Source: Puffinus mauretanicus
Lineage: Eukaryota > Chordata > Aves > Procellariiformes > Procellariidae
DNA length: 64,000 bases
NCBI GenBank assembly: GCA_023333565.1
Contig: JAJKFH010001473.1
Location: 1 to 64,000, forward strand
Direction of reading: 5' to 3'
Positions 22,001 to 34,000 of the stretch are shown here, one piece after another. Made by a program: the position numbers and the translations under genes. The number at the start of each line of letters is the position of its first letter. The stretch's first letter is position 1. Below the pieces are notes generated by a model. The model was given only the letters and a program-made list of their open reading frames with translations. It was not told the origin of the DNA and did no database searches.

Positions 22001-25000
22001 ACGTGTTGATAAGACCGAGGCGGAAAAAAATCCCAAATCTCTGGAGCTTTTTTAAGCAGCTTTTAGCACCAAATCGGGGGTGAAACCGGACAAAATTCAG
22101 ACCTGGGTCTGTCCTCTGACCTGAACCAAGGTTTCCAACAAGCTCAGCACCCACCGTCTCCCGTCGAGACGCACGTGCATTTGCCCTCCGGTTCCCAAAT
22201 GTGGGTTCTCCGCGTCCTCTGCGATTTCTACGGTGCCAGAGCCGCGGGCTTGGGGTTCAGCAGGAATTTACCACCTGCAGAGAAACCCAGAACCTGCTGC
22301 TTTTGCAGAGCCGACTTTGACATTTCTTTTCAAGGTTGTGACAAAAAACCTCCCTGCCGAGCCTCCCTTCTCCCTCTCCTAACACTAACGCCACGTGGCT
22401 TTTTTTTTTTTTTAAAAAAAAAAAAAGTCAAACCCAACAGTAGATGATTGCAAGGAGCTGCGTGAGGCTAAGCATCACCCCCCCAAAAGGCAGACGCTAT
22501 TACTGCAGGACACGATCCCCCCCCCCCAAAAAAAGGAAAACTCCTTCTCACGCCGTCTTTTCCCCGCTGCCCAGGTTCGGACTCCAAGATGCGGGAGGTG
22601 TGCGCCGGCTGCGACACCCCCATCTCCGACCGGTTCCTCCTGCGAGTCAACGAGCGCTCCTGGCACGAAGGTTGCGTGAAATGCGCCGTCTGCCTGCAGC
22701 CGCTCTCCGGGACCTGCTACTGTCGCAACCGGCAGCTCTACTGCAAACACGACTACGAGAAGTGAGTGATCTCTGCTTTTCTCTGATTTTTCCTTCTTTC
22801 TCGGTTCTGTTTGGATCGCGTTGGGGTTCTGGAAGGGTGGGATGCGAAGGGGCTTGGTGGTGTCGGTGTCACGTAGGCTGGGGAGGAGCAGGGAGATGAT
22901 AGGGACCACAGAGGTGTCCTGCAAAGGGGGGCTGTCCAAACAGAGGGACAGAGGTGTTGAGCTTTGATTTAACGGCAGGGACGAAGGGGAAGAAGGTTTG
23001 AGCTGTTGGCTGAAGAGGCAGAAAGGATGAGCTGTGGGTTCTTGGGATGCTTTTTCAAGAAACGCGGGGTGCCCAAGGCTACCCAGGAGATGACAGCGCT
23101 CCATGCCTTGTCCTTCTGGGACACGCGGGCCAGCAGATTTAACCCGAGGAGCTTTGCTTTGCAGCGAAGGTCCTGCTCCTGGGGTGAAGAAGAGCCCAGC
23201 CGAGGGCCGGAGCGGGCGCGCTGTCCCCTAACGCGGCGCCCGCTCTCCGGTGCGAGGGAGCCCACCTCTGTGGTTGTGCCGCGTGGCGGTGCCTGTCCGG
23301 GCTGTGGCCGCGGTGCTGGGCTCTGCTCTGCTCGTGGTGGCAATCCTGTGCCTTCAGGAGGGTCAGCGCTGCTGAATATTTAGAATAGAATGGGAATAGA
23401 ATGGGAATAGTATGGAATGGAATGGAATGGAATGGAATGGGATGGAATGGGATGGGATGGGATGGGATGGAATGGGATGGGATGGAATGGAATGGAATGG
23501 AATGGAATGGAATGGAATGGGATGGAATGGAATGGAATGGGATGGGATGGAATGGAATGGAATAGACTAGACGAGAATAGAATAGAAAAGAAATAGAAAA
23601 AGAAAAGAAAAGAATAGAATTGGATAGAAAAGAAAAAAATAAAAAAAGAGAAAAGAGAGAGAAGAGAGAAAAGAGAAGAGAAGAGAAGAGAAGAGAAGAG
23701 AAGAGAAGAGAAGAGAAGAGAAGAGAAGAGAAGAGAAGAGAAGAGAAGAGAAGAGAAGAGAAGAGGAGAGGAGAGAAGAGGAGAGAAGAGAAGAGGAGAG
23801 GAGAGAAGAGGAGAGGAGAGAAGAGGAGAGGAGAGAAGAGGAGAGGAGAGAAGAGAAGAGGAGAGAAGAGGAGAGAAGAGAAGAGAAGAGAAGAGAAGAG
23901 AAGAGAAGAGAAGAGAAGAGAAGAGAAGAGAAGAGAAGAGAAGAGAAGAGAAGAGAGAAGAGAAAAAAGAAAAGGAAAGGAAAAGAAAAGGAAAGAAAAG
24001 AAACATAGAAATAGGAAAAAAAGAATAGAGCAGAATAGAATAGAATAGAGAAGAAAAGAAATAGAAAAAGAGAAGAGAAGAGAAGAGAAGAGAAGAGAAG
24101 AGAAGACAAGACAAGACAAGACAAGACAAGACAAGACAAGACAAAAGAAAAAAAAAAAGACAAGAAAGGAAAAGAAAGGAAAGGAAAAGAAAGGAAAAGA
24201 AAAGAAAGGAAAAGAAAAAAGAAAGGAAAAGAAAAGAAAATAAAAGAAGAAAGAGAAGAGAAGAGAAGAGAAGAGAAGAGAAGAGAAGAGAAGAGAAGAG
24301 AAGAGAAGAGAAGAGAAGAGAAGAGAAGAGAAGAGAAGAGAAGAGAAGGAGAGGAGAGGAGATTTCAGTTGGAAGGCACCTACAACCCTCATCTCGTCCA
24401 ACTGCCTTTGCTTTGGGACGCCCTGCGGGGGCCTCCAGGAGAAGCCAGGGCTGGGGCGCTCCTCTGCTCGCTGTGGGGTTTTAATTGCGTGGGTCAAACG
24501 AGGTGTTTGAGTGTCGGTGAATCCAGACGGAGCTGAGGGGGGCGGCCCGCGGAGCTGGAGGGGCTGACGGCGTTTTGTAAGTGGAAAACGGTGATATGGA
24601 AGGAGACATCCCTAAAACGAGAGCGTGGCGGGTACCGGGGGGGGCTGGGGGGCAGCAGGGGAGGCAGCGGCCCTGCGGATCGCCGGGCTCTGCTCTGGGC
24701 TGCAGGATTTGATAAAACAGAGCTGCTGCTGTCTGTGAAATCCGGGGAAAAACCAGGTGTTTAGGTTTATCCCAAACTCAGCCTTGTCTGCAAAACTCAA
24801 AGAGCAGCATCTCCCGCAGCGCTGCAGACGCATCCCTGAATTTCGGGATTCATCCCTGAATTTCGTCCCCAGCTCTGCCCCGCGTCCCCAGCTCTGCCCA
24901 GTGTCCCCAGTTCTGCCCCGTGTCCCCAGTTCTGCCCCGTGTCCCCAGTTCTGCCCAGTGTCCCCAGCTCTGCCCTGTGTCCCCAGTTCTGCCCTGTGTC

Positions 25001-28000
25001 CCCAGCTCTGCCCCGTGTCCCCAGCTCTGCCCCGTGTCCCCAGTTCTGCCCCATGTCCCCAGTTCTGCCCAGTGTCCCCAGTTCTGCCCCGTGTCCCCAG
25101 CTCTGCCCAGTGTCCCTGTTCTGCCCCGTGTCCCCAGTTCTGCCCAGTGTCCCCAGTTCTGCCCCGTGTCCCCAGTTCTGCCCAGTGTCCCCAGTTCTGC
25201 CCCGTGTCCCCAGTTCTGCCCAGTGTCCCCAGTTCTGCCCCGTGTCCCCAGTTCTGTCTCTTGTCCCCAGCTCTGCCCCGGGTCCCCAGCTCTGCCCCGC
25301 GTCCCCAGTTCTGCCCAGTGTCCCCAGTTCTGCCCCGTGTCCCCAGCTCTGCCCAGTGTCCCTGTTCTGCCCCGTGTCCCCAGTTCTGCCCAGTGTCCCC
25401 AGTTCTGCCCCGTGTCCCCAGTTCTGCCTTCCCCTGGCAGCCACCACGAGCCCATGGCATTTATTTGGGGGGTGATGTGGCACAAGAAGCCCCTCGGAGG
25501 CTGACCCCAGCCCTGGCAGCTCTGAGCCGGAGCGGTGAGAGCTTGTTCTCTTCAGCGTCCGAGGAAGGAGGGAGAAGCTGGAAGATCCCGAAGGGAGTGC
25601 GGGATCTGCTCCTCCCAGCAGGACCTTGGCCGAGGAGCCAGCACCGCAGCCTCCTGCCTGGGTGCACCGACCGGGCGGCACCGCTCCAGGCAGCCGGAGC
25701 AGGGTGGAGGTCACCTCTCTGGGCACGGAGCACTTTGATCACCTCTGCAAAGAACGGAGCTGCTCCCAGGCTGGCTGCTGGCTCCGTCCGCCTCGGAGCA
25801 GGGCAGGGGGGGCTCGAAGGCAGGGGGGGGCTCGAAGGCGTCCACTGAAATATTAGGAAGGGAGCACAGTGCTGCTGGTCAGAAAGCCCATGTCTGGTTG
25901 TGACCTCCAAACCCATCTCTGGTTGTGAGCTCCAAACCTGTCCCTGGTTGTGACCTCCAAGCCCGTGTCTGGTTGTGACCTCCAAGCCCGTGTCCGGTTG
26001 TGACCTCCAAGCCCGTGTTTGGTTGTGACCTCCAAGCCCGTGTCTGGTTGTGACCTCCAAGCCCGTGTCTGGTTGTGACCTCCAAACCCATCTCTGGTTG
26101 TGAGCTCCAAACCTGTCTCTGGTTGTGACCTCCAAGCCCGTGTCTGGTTGTGACCTCCAAGCCCGTGTCTGGTTGTGACCTCCAAGCCCGTGTCTGGTTG
26201 TGACCTCCAGACCTGTCTCTGGTTGTGAGCTCCAAGCCCGTATCTGGTTGTGACCTCCAAACCCATGTCTGGTTGTGACCTCCAAACCCGTATCTGGTTG
26301 TGACCTCCAAGCCCGTGCCTGGTTGTGACCTCCAAACCCATCTTTGGTTGTGACCTCCAAACCCGTGTCTGGTTGTGACCTCCAAGCCCGTGTTTGGTTG
26401 TGACCTCCAAGCCCGTGTCTGGTTGTGACCTCCAAGCCCGTGTTTGGTTGTGACCTCCAAGCCCGTGTCTGGTTGTGACCTCCAGACCTGTCTCTGGTTG
26501 TGAGCTCCAAGCCCGTGTCTGGTTGTGACCTCCAAACCCATCTTTGGTTGTGACCTCCAAGCCCGTGCCTGGTTGTGACCTCCCGCGCTGGGAAAAGCTG
26601 GTGACACACCGACATCCAAGGATGCCGGGAAGACGCTCCATCCATTCCCTGAAGTTTGGCAGCATCCTCTAAAGACTTAACGGTCCAATCTTATCTTCCC
26701 TGTGCTTCATAAAGGAGAGCGCAGCCTCCTCCCGGCCACTGACGCAAGCGCTTGGCAGCGATGGGGATGGTAATAAAAATACCAGGGCTTGCCCGCTTCC
26801 CCGGGCGGCCGGGAGAGGCAGGGACAAGGAGCCGGGCGGGCACAGCCACAGCCTGACGTGGAAAGGAAGGACGGGCTGCCTGAGCGCGGCGGCACCCACA
26901 GCGTCCCTGCGAAGGGTGAGGGTCCCAGGATGATTTGAAGCGAAGGAGGTGGACCTCCGTAAGGTCTTGGCTTTGGCTGCTGGGCAGGTAGACAGGCGCT
27001 GGAGGGGGTTTGACCGCTGTGGTTGAGAGTAATCAGATAAAACCGTGTTTGCAAAACCAGTCCGTAAGGAGCATCATCCCCTCCTCTGGGCAGTCGGGTG
27101 CCTGACGTGAGGCCAATGACGGCGTTTCCACGTGGGGAGACCTCAGCCTCCAACATTGCTTTTGTGCTATTGATTTTTGGGCAGGGTAGCACGGCTGCTT
27201 TCCCCAGCACCGTGCTGCACTCAGCTGCAGCTGCAGGGCTGCAGACCCCCGGCACGGTCTGCTCCATCCCAATCCTGTGCTCCAAAGTATCTCAGCTGGT
27301 TTCCAAAACGCCCCTTAGGGTCTCCAGCTCCTTAAATGCATTTGAAAGTTGGTGCTTCGGGCACTTTCGAAGGCGTCTCCGCTCAGCACCTCTGTGCTTC
27401 CAGCATGGGAATTTCCAGGGAGGCAAACTCTCCGTCCTCCTGTTTGGAAATCTTGTCCCCCAGAGTATTCATTCTTGGCCTTGACTTTCCAAAGTTCGTG
27501 GTTTTGGCCAACGATGAATCCCAGACTGCAGAATCCAGTGTCGCCCTGGGCTGCGGCGTGGACCGGGGCTTGCAGCGTGGTGACCTGGAGGGGAGACCCA
27601 TCTGGCATCTATTCCTCCTCATGTGAAACTGCGCAATAAGAGGAAAATGCTTTAATGGAGAGATAAGCCAGCAGCTGCAGCTGAACGTGGGGGAAGGAAC
27701 GGACTGTTGATCTAGAGATGAAATGTTAAGCCTGAAGATGGATGTTGTTCTGCAGTCCCTATCATATAAAACCGCAATCTGAAGGCTTTTGTGAAACTCT
27801 CCTCTTCCCCTTTCGCCGGGGGCCCAGCCAGCTCTCCTGCGCTTTGCTCAGGCACCTGCCCTGTAAATCCAGCTCCGGGCAGCTCGTGTAAATGCAACGG
27901 CTCAGGAGAAGGCGGGGGGAGGAAGGAAAAATACTCCTGAACGATGATAGAGTGGCTGCAACGGCCGGGTCCCGGGCGCCTTGTTTACTTTGAAGTTTGT

Positions 28001-31000
28001 TTTGTGGAATGACAGGCGATGTGGGGGCTGCCGGGGAGCTGTCGAGAGGGATCTGAACCGCAGCCTTGCGCTGGCAGCCTTCCCCCTCTCCTCCACACTC
28101 TCCTTTTGCCCATGTGGAGATGATTTGCTCGTCCTCTGTAGAGATACGGGGTGAACTCGCCTCGAACCTGACTTGCAGCTTCTCCATCGCCGAGCGGCTG
28201 CCGGCACAGCTGAGCACAGACCGAGTCCGCCGAACGCCCTCCTGGTCCTCGGTCTTTGCCCGAATCACCGCGGTTTCTCCCTCTGGTTGTAGAGGCGAGA
28301 GGGTTGAGGAGGGTTTGACCAGCACATCCCAGCCGTCGGCTCTGCCCGCAGCCCGTTCGGGGTGAGATGTGCAGAACCTAGCGCTGCACTTAAAGGCGAG
28401 ATAATACCCCCACCCGGGTTTGGAAAGCCCACGAAAGGGTGGCCAAGGTTCAGGGAGATCCTTCTGAACCGAGAGCAGCCCGTTTGCCTTTTGAAACCCA
28501 CCCCAGATAACCTCAGCTACCCCTGCGTGTCGAGAAGGGGCGTTCAGAGATGGGAAACTCGGGCTCTGAGACCAGAGCGTTTGGTGCACGGCTGCCAAAT
28601 TGCTATTTTGGTACCCTGGGGTGACGCCCAGCATCGTCCTCTTGGGACCTTTAACCATTTTGACCAATTTTCTGGGCTGTGCAGGTTAGGAAAAGCCCAG
28701 CAGAGAGGTAAGCGGTGCGATACGAATGGAATTGCCTGAAAAAAATGGGAAATAGGAGCTTTTGTCACGGGGTGGAGTAAAAAGGTGAAAGATGTGGGCT
28801 CAGGTGACGGCTGGGATGCGGAGGAAGGGTAGAGGGGACCGAGAGTCTCTTGCCGACCAGGCAGAGAGCAAGGCAGTGACCCTGCTGCCCAAATATCGGG
28901 GACGGACCCAGCCCCAGCACCTTGGCAACTCTTCTGAGCAAGCTGGTTAATGTTTAAAACCATGTGGGAGGGCTCCCCTCCGAGCAAAGATCTCCTGGGT
29001 AGGAGAAACCGGGACAGGAGTTGGAGAAGAGTGAGCCCAGGCGCTGTGTGCAAACCCCATTTGCATTCCAGGAGCGGGAGTCAGGCCCTAAAAATGATGA
29101 AATTGGTGTTGAAAGCAGAAGGATTTGGGATTTTTTTTTTTTTTTTTTTTTTTTTAACTTGCGGTGGGATTTTTTTGGCTTTTAAGTCTAAAAGCTTCTC
29201 CTTCCCCTTTGCTGCGTTTGGGTCATTTGGTTATAGTCAGCTGAGAAATTATCAGAGCGCTTCCTAGGCATGAGGACGTTAAAAAGTGGGGCTTGAGATG
29301 TATTTATAACCCGAAAAACAGGGACTCGAGGGCAAAACCACGCCAAAACGTGACGGATCGCAAGAGCTGATGATAGCTACTACTCTTAAGAAGGGGCTTC
29401 TGGTCGCCCGTCCAGCCTTGCTTTACCAAGCGCCGCCGATCCCGACTGCGCCGGGCATCCCAATCCTCTCGCTTTGAAGGCAGGGATCCGTCCCTCCTGC
29501 CCCGCTCGGCCACGGGCACCTTCTCCATCTGCTGAGCACCGGGGTCCCCCCCAAGTCATGTCTTCTCCTGACCCTCCCTCTCCGTCGGGCTGGAGGGAGG
29601 TAATGAAAAGCGACAGTGCTCTGAAAAGCGAGCAAATAAATGAGATAACGAGCCCCCCTGACAAGGCAGTGATGAATGGAGCCCGCGTGCCCGGCTCACA
29701 GACCCTGCGGGTACCTCCACGGGGAGCGCAACGGGAGACGAGGGGACGAAGGAGGTGGGAAGGAACCGTGACTCCTTCCAGTTCCTCCCTCCGAAGGTCC
29801 GGACGCCCTTCGATAGCTTCCATTAGCAGGGCGAGTTGTGCTTATTGAGGATGAGGAGCATCCACAGCCGTGATCTTGAGATACTTCGCTCCTCCAAACT
29901 GGGGGAGGTCACTGCAGCCATCCCCGCTCCACTGGGGAGGACCAGCGGGACCAGTAGGGCAGAAATTGGGCAGCTTGAAGCTGGGACGGAGCTTGGTGTC
30001 CTGTTTTTAGGACAGCCCCGGGGTGTTTGCAGCTTTACATCTCCGTCGGACACGGCGGGACCGCTGCCGTGGAGCAGGACCCGTTCCCCAAAGCTTCGGC
30101 AAAAAGCTCGTGCCTTTTCCCCATCCCAAAAATCTCCTCCTTCCTCGTCGGGTGGGTGGCGGAGCCCCGTCTCCCACTGCGAGCGAAGCTCGTCTGATGA
30201 TTAATGGCGTTAATTACACAAAGCTATTCCTACCCCAGTTCTCACTGTTCCCTTGCATTGGTTTGTTCGCAGGGCCCAGGAAATTAAACACTAACTCTAT
30301 AATCACTGCGAAATGAAAGAAATATGCAGATGCGCCTTGAGCGTGATTAAGAAACCAGCCACCACGTGCTGTCTGTTCCCCATCGCTGTTGGATTGTTTT
30401 TATAATGGGGGGAATACATGGGGGAGGAAGAACTTTTTTTCGTGTGTGGCACATTATTTTTCTAGTTTAATTAAGTGTAATTTACTTTAATAGATACTCT
30501 TTCTCTTTTGGGCTGGTTTTTTCCTCCCGTGTTTTGCGTTCCATGGCTTTGAGTCCCTCCTGGACCCATGTCACCAACTTTCTTACTATTAAGAGTTTTC
30601 TTAACCACCCAGCTCCTGCAGCCCTGTGACCATAGTCTAATACCAGCTACGCCTGCCTGTAAAAATAATTGGCTTTCTCTTCTGATGAGGAAAAAAGAAA
30701 ATATGAACGCAAAAAGACTCAGATATCAAAGTAAACAACTATCAGTGTTTCCCCGAGATTAATTCGGTTTAGACCCAGCTGGACTTAGTGGGTTCTTGCC
30801 CTGAGAGAACTGGTGTCTGGGCGAGGAGCGGTGGTTGCTGCACGGCTGGGCTGGCAGGCGGGGAGCAGGGTTAGAGCTCGGGGTGCCGGTGCTGTTCTCG
30901 TCCCAGCACCCCAGCGCCTGGAGCACCGCTTGTCCCTCGCAGCAGGTTCGCGTAGCGCAGGGGGGGGGTCTGGACGTTACGGGCACGCAGCGAGCGCTGC

Positions 31001-34000
31001 AGCTCGTTTGCAGGAAAGCCGACGCGCTGCTCCGTTGACTTTCCCAGCGTCAGCTCCTACAGCAGCAGCCCAGGAAGGGCTCTGGGACGCAGACTTGTGG
31101 TTTTGAAAGCGCTGAAGGGTTGGAAACTGTACCATGCTCCTGCTTCTGGACGCAGCATCTCTCTCAGTCCGGAACCAGGGACCACCAGAGGGCAGCCGCG
31201 AAGGCAAAGGTGCCAGAAATAAACTCCTGAGAGCCAGCTTCCAGCAGTGCCAGGGGCTGCAGCGCTGGAAACAGCGGGCAGGAGCTGTTCCCATGCAGAA
31301 TGAGCATCCTGACAGGCAAAGGGGAGCCCTGAAATGTTAATGCTTTAAGAAACCAGTTTTCTGCCAGGCTAGGGGATGCCTGGAGCATGGCAAGGGGAGC
31401 CCAGACCCTGTTCTTCTCTCTTATAGTCAGCAATGCTTTGGGGAGGGTGCACTAAGGTATTTACAGGCACTTGGTCTCAGCAAAGAGTTTGCACTGACGT
31501 GGAGAGCCCACGGCTGGTGTGCCTGCTTGCAAGGATTTAAGGGAAAGTGATTTATGAAATATAGAGGTGCTACAGTCCCTGTATTATCACATCTCTTTTA
31601 TTTCTAAACTTGTCTAACACTGCAAGTGTAGCACTTACAATCCATCACCCAGTTTCTTCATCCTCTATTTCCTTCTTTGCGAAGTCTGGGTGAAACCAGA
31701 CGCTAAAGAAACACGGGTGGCAGCTGGCAATGTTGTTGGTGTCACGCAGTGCCCTGAAAACAAGATCCTCCGCCCTGTCCTCCCAGTCCTCTGGGAGAAG
31801 TCAAGTTGCTTTTTCTCCCTTGGGAAATACCCCAGGTATTTTCCTACCTTCTGCTTCCCAATCCTCCCTCTCTTTCCCTCTGCTGTTTCTGCTCACCGAT
31901 CGGCTCTAGAGTCCTCCAGTAGCTCCACGCCTCCTGCGTTGCTAACGCGCTGCTGGAGAATGTGGCCCCTTCTTTCCTGGCTGTTGCACAAATTGAATTA
32001 TAAGCCACATCCATAATCTGCTTCCAGCTTTCACCTCCCCCTCCCCCTTAATGCAATTAAGCTTAAATGTGGTTAATTACAGTTTATCCTAACTATCTTG
32101 GTGGCAGCTTCACACATCTTTGAATGCTCACACAGTTTTTTTTCCATTACTGAGGTCTTGCCGATACAGCCGCGGTAATATCAGAGAAACACCGTCCCAA
32201 ATCCCTTTCCTGATTCCTGGATGTGGTTTCGTTGGTGCCAGGAGAAAGGTGAAGCTAGAAAGAAGCCTGCAAAACAAGATGCACAAGTTTAATTACCAAT
32301 ATGCTTTTAAACTGGTTACATTAATCCCAAAAAGCAGTGTAATTCGCTTTCAGTGCTACAGTAAATTTAAGCAGAGAAATGAGCGCCCATTTAATGAGCT
32401 TGTGCACGATCATGCAGCCTCTGCTAGGCTACTGCCAAAATGGAAGCTGCCTCGTTAATCTAGACTCGGGCTCAAACCAATAATCCCAGTTAGTCTTGGA
32501 AGGGCAGTAAAGCTACCACGCTACTTTTGGCTCACCGTCCGCTTGCGTACAACTCGCTAGCGGCTTTGTGGACTAGGAGGGTCCACGCTGCCGTTTGTGA
32601 CCTGGTCCCTGAGGCTTTGGCTTGCTTTTTTTCCTGTTCTTTTCTTTCTTCTCACAACTTCTAACTTCCCTTCTCTTTATTCCTGCCCCCTCCATCACAA
32701 GTCAGGCTGGTCTGTACACGGAGAGCTCCCTCACTGTTAAGTCAGCCGGTTTCTCGAGTTAAACAGGCGGGTTCCTATGATGTGACAGCTTAACGGTTTT
32801 CGCCGTTTAAAAAATCTCTTCAGATTATGTTTAACCGGTATCTGCCTTAAGAGCATCCGCACAGAGGGATGCAGAAGCTGACTGCGTCAGCTTGGCGTGC
32901 TCTCTGTACTAAATCACTCATCAAGGCAGCTTTACATTCAGGTTTTTTTCCTCAGGTCGCTGTTAGCAGACGTGTACCTTTTCTCAATCCTTACCGCAGG
33001 CTTAGTTTTTTGCTGAAATACCGCCCTGGCCACCTCTTGGGCCACAGCTGTTTTGTATGAGCATTTTAATTCTTTCTAAAATGAGTCTTGCTTTAAAGGA
33101 CTTTAAAGGAGGACTTCTCAGCCCTTGCGGTGGGGATGCTCTGTCATTCCTAATCCGCAAAGGAAACCACGGCACAGAGAGGATATGCCCAGAGCTACAC
33201 AAAAAGTCTCCAGGGCACGGACAGTTTCTAATTGCCAATCTCCAGCTCGTCACCCGGTGACGCCCCGCTCAGCCCCAGGGTGCAGAGCTCTGAAACCCTT
33301 CGGAGGTACCGGAGGCATTTTGCCAGGAAAGTTGGCTCCGGTCGCCACGTTAGGGTGGGATGGAGCTAAATGTCATTCCCGGTGGCAGGCAGCAGCCCTG
33401 CCCAGCCACGCTGCCCCGCTACTGCTGCGTGCTACGGAATCGTCCCCTGTGCCACCGCACGCCCCCTTCCTCGTTTAAAACGGAGAGAAGAGGGAGCGAG
33501 CGCAGAGTTTAATTTAAATCACATCTCCCAAGCTTGTTCTTTTCTCAATCAATATTGCTTTTTACATCATATCTAATCTCTTTTTTTCCCCCCCCTCCAA
33601 AGTAAAATTTAATTAAATAATTCTAATGAATGTTTAATGATGTTCTTTTGTCATTATTAAATCTGTAATAAAAGTGTCTGCAGCCTTTCTACCTCCCTCC
33701 CCCTCGCTTCCCCCGTTAATACCCCCACCGCCAGCCCTCCCTCTCCCGTGCACACACTGTCCTGCTGTCTCTCTTCTTCCCTGCCTTCCCCCCTCTCGCT
33801 GTGACAACGCCAGCATTCAGACCTGCAAACAGGAAATGAGAAAAGGAGAAACAGGATATTGAGTTTGGATACTATCTGGATCGGTAATATCACCCCTAGC
33901 TACTAAGCGAAGGAACCCTTCTCCTGCCAGGCATACTAATGGAGATGCGGAGGCTTCCCGGAGCCATGCAATAAGGCAGGACAAAATCAATATGAATTGA

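Noticed and set aside
23139..24497. 452-codon minus-strand frame of Ser/Leu/Phe repeats
   Set aside because: It is a translation of the pentanucleotide satellite, with no domain or splice context.
24868..26585. CRISPR-like regular repeats
   Set aside because: The copies are contiguous tandem units without unique spacers, in a vertebrate genome.
24612..26665. Several 200-390-codon frames with [15 protein letters not shown] or [10 protein letters not shown] repeats
   Set aside because: All are readings of the 19-bp and 25-bp minisatellites, open in multiple frames and on both strands.
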